The notes beneath the pieces were generated by a model. That model was not told the origin of the DNA, did not search any database, and saw only the letters and a list, made by a program, of their open reading frames with translations. From assembly GCA_018499985.2 (NCBI GenBank), contig JAHBAT020000008.1:1-61147 (forward strand): a DNA stretch of 61,147 nucleotides, given 5' to 3'. Shown here piece by piece: positions 27,030 to 37,057 of this stretch (position 1 is the first letter of the stretch; each line of letters starts with the position of its first letter). The translations under genes were made by a program, and so were the position numbers. Origin of the DNA: Candidatus Moraniibacteriota bacterium (GTDB lineage: Bacteria; Patescibacteriota; Minisyncoccia; Moranbacterales; UBA1568).

Positions 27030-28223
27030 ATGCTTACAAAAACAAAAAAATTTGCCTGGAAGAAGATTCGTATGCAACTGAAGTCTCTCCAGTACGGTAC
27101 GCTGACAGTTGTTTTGCCAGATGATACGAGGGAGACCTTTATGGGTCAAGAGGGTATCGAAGAGGAGGCGGTAATCCTTATCAGGGACTGGTCTTTCTTT
27201 ACTCTTCTTCTAAAAAGAGGAGACATCGGTTTTGGTGAAGCCTACATAGAGGACCTTTGGAGTACCGATGATTTACCGGGACTCCTGACAGTGCTCGCAA
27301 GAAATACGGACCACTACAATGAAAATTTGTATGCAGGTAATTTTTGGAGTCGCTTAGGTTTTCGCCTGTACCAGTGGTATACCCGCAATACAAAATTAAA
27401 GAGTAAAGCCAATATCAAGGCTCACTACGATGTAGGCAATGACTTTTATAAGCTTTGGCTTGATGAAACGATGATGTATTCGTCAGCACTCTTCACTGAT
27501 GGTGCAGAGTCATTGGCTGACGCACAACGAAATAAGAATGCACGCATTTTAGAGCTTTTGGGTGAAGCCAAAAGTATTTGGGAAATTGGCTGTGGTTGGG
27601 GAGGCTTCGCAAAGATGGCTATGGAGAAGGGTAAGTTGGTCTATGGTATCAGTCTTTCCAAAGAGCAGCTTCGCTACGGCAATAAACTTCTCGCAAAAGA
27701 ACTGAGAGATTCACATTCAGAGCTGGTATTTGAAGATTATCGAGATACCAAGGGAGAGTTTGATGCTGTGGTTTCTATCGAAATGATAGAGGCAGTGGGA
27801 CAAGAGTTTTGGTCTACCTATTTTTCTGCTATTGCTAGCCACCTGCGTCCTGGTGGCAAAGCAGTGGTGCAGGTTATCTATATGCCAAGTGAAGACGCTT
27901 TTGACTATTATGCCAGAAGCGCCGACTTCATACGACAGTATACGTTTCCGGGAGGCATGCTTCTTTCGCCGGATCAGTTCCGTAGTGAACTCGACAAAGC
28001 TGGTCTTTTGGAGGAAGACTGGTATACTTTTGGTCAGGATTATGCGAAGACACTTTCTTTGTGGCTCGAAAAATTGGAGTCATCACGAGAGGCTATTTTG
28101 GATTTAGGTTATTCTGAGGAATTTATTCGTTCCTGGAGATATTACATGGCAATTTGTATCGCTGGTTTTCGAGTAGATCGTATCAATGTGGCTCAAGTTA
28201 CTTTTTCTAAACCTTTAGTATAA
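27030..28223 (+). CDS. cfa: Cyclopropane-fatty-acyl-phospholipid synthase family
   Basis: KANIKAHYDVGNDFYKLWLDETMMYSSALF; IWEIGCGWGGFAKMAM. Confidence 0.93.
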   Translation: MLTKTKKFAWKKIRMQLKSLQYGTLTVVLPDDTRETFMGQEGIEEEAVILIRDWSFFTLLLKRGDIGFGEAYIEDLWSTDDLPGLLTVLARNTDHYNENLYAGNFWSRLGFRLYQWYTRNTKLKSKANIKAHYDVGNDFYKLWLDETMMYSSALFTDGAESLADAQRNKNARILELLGEAKSIWEIGCGWGGFAKMAMEKGKLVYGISLSKEQLRYGNKLLAKELRDSHSELVFEDYRDTKGEFDAVVSIEMIEAVGQEFWSTYFSAIASHLRPGGKAVVQVIYMPSEDAFDYYARSADFIRQYTFPGGMLLSPDQFRSELDKAGLLEEDWYTFGQDYAKTLSLWLEKLESSREAILDLGYSEEFIRSWRYYMAICIAGFRVDRINVAQVTFSKPLV

Positions 28224-28229
28224 AAGTCT

Positions 28230-28535
28230 ATGGCTATTTATAATAAACTTGTACGAGATAAAATCATTGAGCATATTCAATCCAAGGGTGAAGACGCAAG
28301 CTACTACGTAGCGTGCCCGCTTGAGTATAAAGAAAAGCTTCTTCATAAACTTGAGGAAGAGGTAAAGGAATTTCAGGAGGCACGTAACATGGAAGAGATG
28401 GCTGATATTCTTGAGGTGATAGATGCTCTTTTTGAGTACTATGAGTGGGATAAGAATGAAGTCATGGCTCTTAAAGAAAAGAAACGTGCTGATAAAGGTG
28501 GATTTCGTAAGCGTATTATTTTGGAAAAATCTTAA
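28230..28535 (+). CDS. MazG-like / phosphoribosyl-ATP pyrophosphohydrolase-like protein
   Basis: YNKLVRDKIIEHIQ...KLEEEVKEFQEA...EEMADILEVIDAL. Confidence 0.85.
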   Translation: MAIYNKLVRDKIIEHIQSKGEDASYYVACPLEYKEKLLHKLEEEVKEFQEARNMEEMADILEVIDALFEYYEWDKNEVMALKEKKRADKGGFRKRIILEKS

Positions 28536-29002
28536 TGAAAAAACTCCTAACACTTTCATTTATTATCGAGAATAATCGTATTCTTCTTGCTATGAAGAAG
28601 CGTGGTTTTGGTGCTGGTAGGTACAATGGTTATGGTGGCAAAGTGGAAGAGGGTGAAACAATTGAAGAGGGCGCTAAACGGGAGTTTCGAGAAGAATCTG
28701 GACTAGAGGTAAAGAGAATGGAAAAGGTAGGAATTCATGAGTTTGAGTTTGCTCATGATCGAGGCAATATCCTGGAAGTCCATGTGTTTCATGTGACACG
28801 CTATACCGGGGAGGCAGTAGAAACAGAAGAGATGAAGCCTGAGTGGTTTAGGCTCGACGCTATCCCTTTTGAGAATATGTGGCCAGATGATGTCCACTGG
28901 TTTCCAGTTTTTCTTGATGACAAACGCTTTCGCACCAAGTTTCTCTTTGGTGAGAATGATACCGTACTCGAAAAAGATATTCAGGTAGTAGAGCAATTAT
29001 GA
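28535..29002 (+). CDS. NUDIX hydrolase (8-oxo-dGTP diphosphatase-like)
   Basis: NUDIX box GGKVEEGETIEEGAKREFREESGLEV. Confidence 0.95.
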   Translation: MKKLLTLSFIIENNRILLAMKKRGFGAGRYNGYGGKVEEGETIEEGAKREFREESGLEVKRMEKVGIHEFEFAHDRGNILEVHVFHVTRYTGEAVETEEMKPEWFRLDAIPFENMWPDDVHWFPVFLDDKRFRTKFLFGENDTVLEKDIQVVEQL

Positions 29003-29712
29003 TGACGTATATTCCAAGTACATCACGGGGCGGAGGGGACTATGGCTGGCTTAAGACCAGGTATAGTTTTAGTTTTGCTAATTACTACGATCCTATGAAG
29101 ATGGGTTTTGGAGCCTTGCGGGTGATCAATGATGATTGGATAGGGCCACAGTCTGGCTTTGGTAAGCATCAGCACGCTAATATGGAAATTATCACTATTC
29201 CTTTTTTGGGAACGCTCAGTCATAAGGATAGTACTGGTGGCGAAGGAGATATTCGTGCCGGTGAAGTGCAAGTGATGAGTGCTGGTACAGGAGTGGTGCA
29301 CTCGGAGTACAATCACGGAGATGAACCGGTAGAGCTTTTTCAGATTTGGATAGAGCCTAAGAGTTATGGCGTCGCTCCTCGTTATGATCAAAAGACTTTT
29401 GATTTCAATCTCAATGCCAATAAACTTGTACTACTGGTATCACCAGATGGACACGAAGAAAGTCTGGTCATTCATCAGGATGCTCTCATATACCGTGGCG
29501 TATACAGTGAAGATACACAAGAAAAGCATCAGATTACTCCAGGTAAGGGCGTGTATTTGATTATGCGCGAAGGCCAGGTAAAGGTAGATGACATGACTCT
29601 TACCAAAGGAGATGCTTTTTCGGTCAGTGAAGAATCTGAGCTGGTTCTTGATATTCATAGAGGAAGTGACTTTATGCTTCTCGAAGTACCGCCTTTTCAC
29701 AATGCGCTATGA
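28999..29712 (+). CDS. Pirin family protein
   Basis: SRGGGDYGWLKTRYSFSFANYYDPMKMGFGALRVINDD; GAGTGVVHSEYN-like motif. Confidence 0.93.
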   Translation: MMTYIPSTSRGGGDYGWLKTRYSFSFANYYDPMKMGFGALRVINDDWIGPQSGFGKHQHANMEIITIPFLGTLSHKDSTGGEGDIRAGEVQVMSAGTGVVHSEYNHGDEPVELFQIWIEPKSYGVAPRYDQKTFDFNLNANKLVLLVSPDGHEESLVIHQDALIYRGVYSEDTQEKHQITPGKGVYLIMREGQVKVDDMTLTKGDAFSVSEESELVLDIHRGSDFMLLEVPPFHNAL

Positions 29713-30779
29713 AGTGGGCGGATGTAGAAAAGTATCATTATGAATTACCCCAAGAGCTCATTCGCACGGAGGGGGTAGAGCCGCGTGACTCGGCTCGCCT
29801 TTTTGTCTATGACACAAAGACGGATACAGTCACTTTGGATGTATTTAAAAACTTAGCCAAGTATCTGCCAGAAGAATCACTCCTTGTTCTCAATAACACG
29901 CGAGTCCTTCCAGCACGCTTGTGGTTACAGAAAGAGACCGGGGGAAAGATAGAAGTCTTTGTACTCCTTAATCAAATTATTGAGGCCGGGCCTCAATATA
30001 AGATACCGGTGTTGGTGGATAGAAAAGTGGTGATAGGTCAAAAGCTTTTGTTTCCTGGCGGCGAGACACTAGAGGTAGTGGATCAAGATGAAAATATTTT
30101 TTATATCACGCTCCCAGGTGGCAAAGCAGAGCTCTACGTACTTCTTGAGAAGTATGGCGAAACACCAGTGCCACACTATCTCGAAGACATAACACTGAAT
30201 GAAGAGACGCTTCGTGAGCGGTATCAAACTATTTTTGCTAAGGATACTATAAATGAACGTGCTTCAGTGGCAGCGCCTACAGCGTCGCTTCACTTTACGG
30301 AGCGGGTTTTTGAGAGTCTCGTGAAAAAAAATATCACACAGACAAGTCTGACTCTTGATGTAGGACTAGGCACTTTTGCACCTTTGAGTGAGCAGGCCTT
30401 TGATACCGGCAGGCTTCATAAAGAGTATGTAGAAGTGACTGAAGAGGTTGCTACAAGACTTAATCAGACCAAAGAGCACAGGCAAAAGGTGATAGCGGTG
30501 GGCACTACAGTGACACGGACACTTGAGGCAATAAGTAAGAGCGGTAGAGCTGAAGCTTATCAGGGGCCAGTCGATATCTTTCTCTACCCACCGCATCAAT
30601 TCCAGATGGTAGATATTCTAGTGACAAACTTCCATCTTCCCAAGACGTCGTTGATGCTCTTGGTAGATGCTTTTTTGCAGGACAAAGGGAGTAAGCGAGG
30701 AGTGGTCAGTCTTTACGAAGAGGCTATTCGAGAAAAGTTTAGCTTCTACTCGTTTGGAGATTCAATGCTGATTTTGTAG
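29709..30779 (+). CDS. queA: S-adenosylmethionine:tRNA ribosyltransferase-isomerase
   Basis: YHYELPQELIRTEGVEPRDSARL; NNTRVLPARL; VAAPTASLHFTERVFESL; TNFHLPKTSLMLLVDAF. Confidence 0.97.
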   Translation: MKWADVEKYHYELPQELIRTEGVEPRDSARLFVYDTKTDTVTLDVFKNLAKYLPEESLLVLNNTRVLPARLWLQKETGGKIEVFVLLNQIIEAGPQYKIPVLVDRKVVIGQKLLFPGGETLEVVDQDENIFYITLPGGKAELYVLLEKYGETPVPHYLEDITLNEETLRERYQTIFAKDTINERASVAAPTASLHFTERVFESLVKKNITQTSLTLDVGLGTFAPLSEQAFDTGRLHKEYVEVTEEVATRLNQTKEHRQKVIAVGTTVTRTLEAISKSGRAEAYQGPVDIFLYPPHQFQMVDILVTNFHLPKTSLMLLVDAFLQDKGSKRGVVSLYEEAIREKFSFYSFGDSMLIL

Positions 30780-30855
30780 GTAACAAATGAAAGAAATAAA
30801 AAGGCGACCCGGCAATATTTTGCTTCGAGTCGCTTTTTGTGGAGGCGATGCTCCT

Positions 30856-31098
30856 TTAGTTTGCGGGCTGCGCCTGCCTGTTCATGATGTCCCGCTTGAG
30901 GTAGGAAACGATACCGACGATGCTGATGACATCGATTATCATCAGGGCGAGCTGCCAGCTTTCTGCGGAAGAAAGGAGGGTGGCATTGCCGGTGTTGAGA
31001 GCCTCATTGAATGCGTGGCCGATGGCAGCATGGAGGCCAGCCACCATCAGCGCAGAGAGGTAGAGGGCCCCAATCGTGAGGTATTCGTTCTTCGACAT
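30856..31098 (-). CDS. Small membrane protein, hypothetical, GC-rich cassette
   Basis: 80 aa, two TM-like segments; own promoter (31149-31177) and terminator. Confidence 0.75.
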   Translation of the reverse strand: MSKNEYLTIGALYLSALMVAGLHAAIGHAFNEALNTGNATLLSSAESWQLALMIIDVISIVGIVSYLKRDIMNRQAQPAN

Positions 31099-31148
31099 GA
31101 TTCAGTCTCCCGTGTGTACAGATGATAAAAGCATCACTGTAACTATAT

Positions 31149-31177
31149 ATTATACACCTTTTTGATGTAAAAGTCAA
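31149..31177 (-). promoter_or_regulatory. Sigma70-type promoter (minus strand)
   Basis: Minus-strand TTGACT-17-TATAAT. Confidence 0.75.
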
Positions 31178-31268
31178 TATTTAATACTGGGACTGGTGTT
31201 ACAATGAACTTGCCAAAATGGCTTTAACTCAGTACAATAGTGAGGTAATGAATTTTTAGATACCAGAT

Positions 31269-31706
31269 ATGAAAGTACTCCTTGTAAATGACGTCAAAAG
31301 CCTTGGTAAAAAAGGTGATGTAGTCGAAGTCAAAAATGGCTACGGCCTAAACTTTTTGCTCCCTGAAGGCTTGGCAGTGTTGGCTACCCCAGCTGCTATT
31401 AAGGGTAAAGAACAGCTCATGAAGAAGTTTGCTTTGGAGGAATCAGTGCAAGCAGAAGCTGATCTTAAAGCCAAAGAAGCTTTGACTGACAAAAATATCA
31501 CGCTTACTGTGCAAGCTACAGATGGTAAGCTTTTTGGTTCAGTCAACAAAAAAGAAATTCGTGAAGCAGTAGCGGGTCTTGGTGTCAATATCACCGAAGA
31601 AAACATCGCTCTCGACAAGCCTATCAAAGAAGTGGGTGAGCATAGTGTGGTGCTTGCTTTCGGTAAACAAAAAGTAACTCTCGGAGTAATCGTAAACGCT
31701 GCGTAA
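31269..31706 (+). CDS. rplI: 50S ribosomal protein L9
   Basis: MKVLLVNDVKSLGKKGDVVEVKNGYGLNFLLPEGLA. Confidence 0.97.
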   Translation: MKVLLVNDVKSLGKKGDVVEVKNGYGLNFLLPEGLAVLATPAAIKGKEQLMKKFALEESVQAEADLKAKEALTDKNITLTVQATDGKLFGSVNKKEIREAVAGLGVNITEENIALDKPIKEVGEHSVVLAFGKQKVTLGVIVNAA

Positions 31707-31731
31707 GTTTTACGACCCATCTAGCCCCTTA

Positions 31732-31775
31732 CCAAAGCCGCCATCCCACCAGAAGGACAGCGGCTTTTTCTCTGT
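31732..31775 (+). terminator. Rho-independent terminator
   Basis: AAAGCCGC...GCGGCTTTTTCT. Confidence 0.8.
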
Positions 31776-31804
31776 AAAAATAATTACCAATATCTATAAA
31801 CTGT

Positions 31805-33439
31805 ATGGCCAAGACAAATCCTAAGTATATATTTGTAGTCGGAGGTGTGATGAGCGGTGTCGGAAAGGGTATCACTACTTCGTCTTTAGGAAATATTTTG
31901 CAGGCTCGCGGATTCAGCGTGACGGCTTTTAAGATAGATCCATATATCAATGTGGATGCTGGTACGATGAATCCTACAGAACATGGGGAAACCTTTGTCT
32001 TGTTTGATGGCCACGAGACAGATCAAGATATGGGTAACTATGAGCGTTTCATGGATATTACTCTCGATAGGGATAATTACATGACTACTGGCCTAGTGTA
32101 CAAGACCGTGATTGAGAAGGAGCGTAATCTCGAGTACAAGGGTCGCTGTGTCCAGGTAGTGCCAGATATTCCTCGGGAAGTGATTAGTCGTATCAAGCGT
32201 TCGGTAGCTAAGCATCAAGCGGATATCGCTATTATCGAAATAGGCGGTACGGTAGGTGAGTATGAAAATATTCTTTTCTTGGAAGCTATTCGTATGCTCA
32301 AGATAGAGAATCCGGCAGATGTGATTACCGTCATGGTGAGCTATGTGCCTACTCCATCCAAGGTGGGCGAGATGAAGACCAAGCCGACTCAGCATGCTGT
32401 CCGTACGCTCAATGGCACTGGTATTCAACCGGATTTTATTGTGGCTCGTGCCGACAAGCCCCTGGATGATAAGCGCAAAGAAAAGATTGGTATTTTTTGT
32501 AATGTCCGTACCGAAGACGTGATCAGTGCTCCTGATGTAGAGACTATTTATGATGTGCCACTGAACTTCGAACGTGACCACTTAAGCGATCTTGTCCTTG
32601 CGAAGCTTGGGCTTAAGGCCAAGAGGCAAAGTGATGGCAAATGGGCCAAGCAGGTAAAGAAGCTCAAAAGTGCCAAGAGGGAAGTCAGAGTAGCTGTTGT
32701 AGGTAAATACTTCAAAACAGGGGATTATGTCCTTACAGATGCCTATATTAGCGTGATAGAGGCTCTCAAACATGCTGCTTGTGCCGAAGGTGCCAAGCTC
32801 AAGCTCGATTGGCTTGATAGCGCTGAATTTGAAGAAGATCCAAAAACAGTAAGTGAGCTCAAACAGTACGACGGCGTATTAATTCCTGGCGGATTTGGCA
32901 GTCGTGGCATAGAAGGAAAAATCAAAGTGATTGAGCATTGTCGTAAGAATAAGATTCCGTATTTTGGACTTTGCTATGGTATGCAGCTTATGGTGATAGA
33001 ATTTGCCCGTAATGTCGCAGGACTGAAAGGGGCTCATACAGCAGAAGTGAATCCAAAAGCTCCCTATGTGGTGGTGGATATTATGCCAGAGCAAAAAGAG
33101 AAGCTTGCCAAGAAAGACTATGGAGCTACTATGCGCCTTGGTCAATATGAGGCGGTAATCAAGAAGGGGACGCAAGCAGCGGGAGCTTACAAGAGTAAAA
33201 GTGTGCTTGAGCGTCATCGTCATCGCTATGAAATCAATCCAGAGTATGTAGAGAAGATAGAAAAGAAAGGTCTTGTCTTTTCAGGTACTTCACCAGATGG
33301 TCGCCTCATGGAGATAGCCGAACTCCCAAAGAGCGAGCATCCGTTTTTCCTCGCAACGCAATTCCATCCAGAATTCCAGTCATCTCTCCTTCATCCGCAT
33401 CCGCTTTTTGTCGCCTTTCTTAGGGCCTGCAAGAAATAA
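31805..33439 (+). CDS. pyrG: CTP synthase
   Basis: KYIFVVGGVMSGVGKGITTSSLG; PYFGLCYGMQLMVIEFAR. Confidence 0.98.
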   Translation: MAKTNPKYIFVVGGVMSGVGKGITTSSLGNILQARGFSVTAFKIDPYINVDAGTMNPTEHGETFVLFDGHETDQDMGNYERFMDITLDRDNYMTTGLVYKTVIEKERNLEYKGRCVQVVPDIPREVISRIKRSVAKHQADIAIIEIGGTVGEYENILFLEAIRMLKIENPADVITVMVSYVPTPSKVGEMKTKPTQHAVRTLNGTGIQPDFIVARADKPLDDKRKEKIGIFCNVRTEDVISAPDVETIYDVPLNFERDHLSDLVLAKLGLKAKRQSDGKWAKQVKKLKSAKREVRVAVVGKYFKTGDYVLTDAYISVIEALKHAACAEGAKLKLDWLDSAEFEEDPKTVSELKQYDGVLIPGGFGSRGIEGKIKVIEHCRKNKIPYFGLCYGMQLMVIEFARNVAGLKGAHTAEVNPKAPYVVVDIMPEQKEKLAKKDYGATMRLGQYEAVIKKGTQAAGAYKSKSVLERHRHRYEINPEYVEKIEKKGLVFSGTSPDGRLMEIAELPKSEHPFFLATQFHPEFQSSLLHPHPLFVAFLRACKK

Positions 33440-33547
33440 AATTTGAAGACCCGAATCTCCAGGAATGAAATAGAGATAAAGAAAAAGCCCCCATTCGACA
33501 GGCTCATGACCTACGGCAGGGGGATTTTTAGTTTCTTGTGGATGTAT

Positions 33548-33841
33548 TTACGCTTTAGCCTCAGTGTGAGGGATAACGCTTACAAACATACGGTCTTCGA
33601 GCTTGCCAGTAAAGGCTACGCGCTTCTTTTTGTTAAATTTGACTACTCCATCAATAAGAGAGAAAAGAGTGTCATCTTCGCCGCGCCCGACGTTTTCACC
33701 TGGATGGTACTTGGTACCGCGCTGACGAATGATGATATTACCAGTCTTTACTTTCTGGTCGCCGTAGATTTTGACACCAAGTCGCTTGGATATCGAATCA
33801 CGGCCTAATTGGGTGGAGCCACCGGCTTTTCTGTGTGCCAT
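33548..33841 (-). CDS. rpmA: 50S ribosomal protein L27
   Basis: [54 protein letters not shown]. Confidence 0.98.
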   Translation of the reverse strand: MAHRKAGGSTQLGRDSISKRLGVKIYGDQKVKTGNIIIRQRGTKYHPGENVGRGEDDTLFSLIDGVVKFNKKKRVAFTGKLEDRMFVSVIPHTEAKA

Positions 33842-33868
33842 AATCTGTTATTTAAATTCTCGAGTTTT

Positions 33869-33951
33869 ACCCTGTTAGACCTCTGCCTAAATAAGGGATT
33901 TTTATTAAAATAAACCTCGTGAGACTCTTTGAAAAACAGGTCTAACGGGGT
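33869..33951. repeat. Inverted repeat between divergent rpmA and 33997 gene
   Basis: ACCCTGTTAGACCT / AGGTCTAACGGGGT, 13/14 complementary. Confidence 0.65.
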
Positions 33952-33996
33952 ATACTTGAAGAGTATAGCATATCTTATATAAAAGTCAACTTCTCT

Positions 33997-34440
33997 ATGC
34001 TCAAAGTGCTTTGGCAGGGGGTACGCGAAAAAGGCGAAAAAATTCTTATTTCAAGCGTTTTTCTCTCTTCTCTTGCGTTGGCCTTCCTGGGTGGAGGGCT
34101 CTATAAGGGTGATCAGGGGGAAGTACCTCATCTGGTTATCAATGTGCCAGACTATCAAAAAGCTGCTTTGGAGTTCAAAAACGTCTCTCCCGAGGCCTTT
34201 TCTCAGCCCCAGGAAGAAGCTCCTCGAGTAGAGCCTGTAGCTGCAGCAGTCTCTGGGGCAGATATCTCTCTCCAAGCTACGGATACTCAAAATTGCCCGT
34301 ATCTGGGGAGTAAAAACTCAGATAAATATCATCTAGCCACCTGCGGTGTAGCCAAGCGGATCAAAGCAGCAAATGTCAGATGCTTTGCTACCCCAGAAAT
34401 TGCCGAGGCTTCTGGCTACAAGCCGGGCTGTCTGAAATAA
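33997..34440 (+). CDS. Membrane-anchored protein with C-terminal Ada-like metal-binding (sunset-type) domain
   Basis: N-terminal TM; C-terminal CPYLGSKNSDKYHLATCGVAKRIKAANVRCFATPEIAEASGYKPGC. Confidence 0.75.
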   Translation: MLKVLWQGVREKGEKILISSVFLSSLALAFLGGGLYKGDQGEVPHLVINVPDYQKAALEFKNVSPEAFSQPQEEAPRVEPVAAAVSGADISLQATDTQNCPYLGSKNSDKYHLATCGVAKRIKAANVRCFATPEIAEASGYKPGCLK

Positions 34441-34471
34441 GATTTTTGGTTACTTGTCCAAGGAGGGATAA

Positions 34472-35656
34472 ATGGAAATTAAAATAAAAACAAAAAACAT
34501 GTCACCTCATCAAAAAAAGAAGTTGAGAAAAATTAACTTCACCATACTGGCCCTTGGATTTCTAGATGCTTTTTTGGTGTTTATTCTTTCGGCATACATT
34601 TCTCCGATTACCGGAGAGAAACTCGTAGGTATATTTTATTTGATGACGTTTATAGTTGTTTTCTTCGTGCTGTTTTTCTTTCATCGTATTGTAGAAAAAC
34701 TTGGACAATCGCGGACGCTATATTTTTTCTTAGGGATGGCTATCTTAGCCAGCGTGCTTCTCTCCAAATTGACACCCTCATGGCTAGCGGTTTTTGTGGC
34801 GCTCCTTTTTTTGGTTGCGGTCAATGCTACATACGTAGCCCTAGATGTTCTCTTGGAGAATTTTTCTGAGGATAGCTTTTCTGGGCGTATTCGGGGCATG
34901 AATCTCACGCTCATGAATTTGGGTATACTTCTTGCTCCGTTGCTTTCGGTATTAGCGCTGGAGGACTATGGCTATGCAGGAGTGTTTTTTGTATTGACTC
35001 TTGGTTATTCTCTGACGTTTTTGTATGCGTTACTAGCTTTTCGTTTTGATAATCATCCTACTAATCAGAAAATTGAAATTTTTCACAGTGTAAGGCAAAT
35101 TTGGCGAGAAAAAAATCTCCGGAGAATTTATAGTATCTCTTTCGCGATGGAGTTTTTTTATGCGCTGATGATTGTTTATATGCCACTGCATTTGCGTAGC
35201 CTAGGGGTATCATGGGAACAAATAGGTGTACTTTTTACTGTCATGCTTATACCATTTGTCTTGGTGCAGTACCCACTCGGCTTGATAGCTGATAAACGCT
35301 ATGGGGAGAAAGAACTTCTTATTATCTCATTGGCCATAGCTCTCGTAGCTACAGCTTCGCTCACGCGGGTTACTACCCCAGACATTTTTCTTATTGGGAC
35401 ACTGCTCTTTTTTTCTCGTGTAGGTATAGCTGGAGTCGAGGTGCTACGTGATTCATTTTTCTATAAACATATAGATGCTGATGATACCGATTTGATAGCT
35501 TTTTTTCGTACTACTCGCTCGCTTGCCAATATCTCGGCTGCGCTTGTGGTTTTGCCGCTTTTTATCTTTTTTCCGATAGCTTCGTTTTTGTACGTGACTG
35601 CCCTCATGCTCTTTCTAGGGTTTATGGAGTCTTGGACGCTTGAAGATACAAAATAG
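34472..35656 (+). CDS. MFS transporter
   Basis: About 12 TM segments; QYPLGLIADKRYGEKELL. Confidence 0.85.
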   Translation: MEIKIKTKNMSPHQKKKLRKINFTILALGFLDAFLVFILSAYISPITGEKLVGIFYLMTFIVVFFVLFFFHRIVEKLGQSRTLYFFLGMAILASVLLSKLTPSWLAVFVALLFLVAVNATYVALDVLLENFSEDSFSGRIRGMNLTLMNLGILLAPLLSVLALEDYGYAGVFFVLTLGYSLTFLYALLAFRFDNHPTNQKIEIFHSVRQIWREKNLRRIYSISFAMEFFYALMIVYMPLHLRSLGVSWEQIGVLFTVMLIPFVLVQYPLGLIADKRYGEKELLIISLAIALVATASLTRVTTPDIFLIGTLLFFSRVGIAGVEVLRDSFFYKHIDADDTDLIAFFRTTRSLANISAALVVLPLFIFFPIASFLYVTALMLFLGFMESWTLEDTK

Positions 35657-35736
35657 CCTCTAAAATAGCCTTTTAAGCCTAGATAGAGGATTGAAAATGT
35701 GTTAGAATAGGGCAATACTGGTTTTCAAGGTCATTT

Positions 35737-36444
35737 ATGAATTATCATTTTCAATTAGAGAAATTTGAGGGTCCCTTGGACGTTCTTTTGAGTTTGATTG
35801 AAAAAGAAAAGCTTGATATCACAGAAGTATCCTTGGCCCAGATAGCGGATCAATTTTTGGCGTATATCGATAATAATGACAGTATCAATCTCGAACAACT
35901 CTCAGGTTTTCTCTCGATAGCTACTCGTTTGATTTTGATTAAGTCGCGAGCCCTCCTCCCGATTCTTACCTTTACTGAGGAGGAAGAAGAATCTATTCAG
36001 GATCTCGAAGAGCATTTGCGTTTGTATCAACTTTTTCGTGATCAGGCCAAGAAGTTAGAAAACGCACTGGCACTTAATAGCAAGAGCTTTACCCGGGAAA
36101 GTTTTCTCGGAGCCAAGAGTGTTTTTTATCCGCCCAAAGAAATAGATGCTCATGATTTGAGGGATATCCTCAAGGGTATCATCGGTGGTCTGCAACCAAT
36201 AGTGAGTTTGCCAGAAAAAGAACTCAAGACCATTATCACTCTTGAAGAGCGCATGACAGAGTTTAAGAAAGAACTCACAAAAAGAGTGGAGTCTAGTTTT
36301 CACGAAATGCTTTCTTCTGCTACAGAACGTCTCGATGTGATTATTTCCTTTCTGGCAGTGCTCGAGCTTGTGAAGCAGCGCTATCTCAATGCCAACCAAG
36401 AATCAACTGCTAGTCCAATTCAACTTATCCGCCGTGAAGTCTAA
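35737..36444 (+). CDS. scpA: Segregation and condensation protein A
   Basis: FEGPLDVLLSLIEKEKLDITEVSLAQIADQFLAYI. Confidence 0.96.
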   Translation: MNYHFQLEKFEGPLDVLLSLIEKEKLDITEVSLAQIADQFLAYIDNNDSINLEQLSGFLSIATRLILIKSRALLPILTFTEEEEESIQDLEEHLRLYQLFRDQAKKLENALALNSKSFTRESFLGAKSVFYPPKEIDAHDLRDILKGIIGGLQPIVSLPEKELKTIITLEERMTEFKKELTKRVESSFHEMLSSATERLDVIISFLAVLELVKQRYLNANQESTASPIQLIRREV

Positions 36445-36450
36445 AACATT

Positions 36451-37038
36451 ATGGAGCAAACACTTACCAGGGAAGCACAATTAGAGAGTATCCTCTTTAT
36501 CTCAGGGGAGCCGGTCAGTTACAAGCAGCTTGAGAAGGTGCTTGATATTTCTCGTGAAGAATTACTAGCTACCATTGAAAAGCTTAGTACTCGTTATCGT
36601 GAAGATGTGAGCTCTGCTTTTATGCTTGTCACTCACAAGGAGACCCTGCAGCTTGCCACAAAATCAGAACTGCGAGAGCTTATCGAAATGATTACCAAGA
36701 GCACTTTGCAGGAATCTTTGAGTAAAGCTCAGCTCGAAGTACTGGCTATTATTAGTTATCGAGGACCGATCAGTCGCACAGAAATTGAGGCTATTCGTGG
36801 AGTAAACTGTAGCTATACGCTGCGAGCGCTTCTCCTTCGCGAGCTTATCGAACGCGATGGTAATCCAGAAAACCTCCGTGGCTATGTCTACACTCTTTCT
36901 AATCAATTCCTTCTTTCTCTTGGGGTGGCTTCTCCGGAAGAGCTACCAGATTTTGAGCAGCTTAGTCAGGATAAGCGTCTTACAGAGGTGATCGCCACTG
37001 AACTTGCTGTCGATTCGGATGAAGCTAAAACACTGTAA
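36451..37038 (+). CDS. scpB: Segregation and condensation protein B
   Basis: LESILFISGEPVSYKQLEKVL; LEVLAIISYRGPISRTEIEAIRGVN. Confidence 0.96.
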   Translation: MEQTLTREAQLESILFISGEPVSYKQLEKVLDISREELLATIEKLSTRYREDVSSAFMLVTHKETLQLATKSELRELIEMITKSTLQESLSKAQLEVLAIISYRGPISRTEIEAIRGVNCSYTLRALLLRELIERDGNPENLRGYVYTLSNQFLLSLGVASPEELPDFEQLSQDKRLTEVIATELAVDSDEAKTL

Positions 37039-37057
37039 CGCCTGAGAAGGAGTATTT

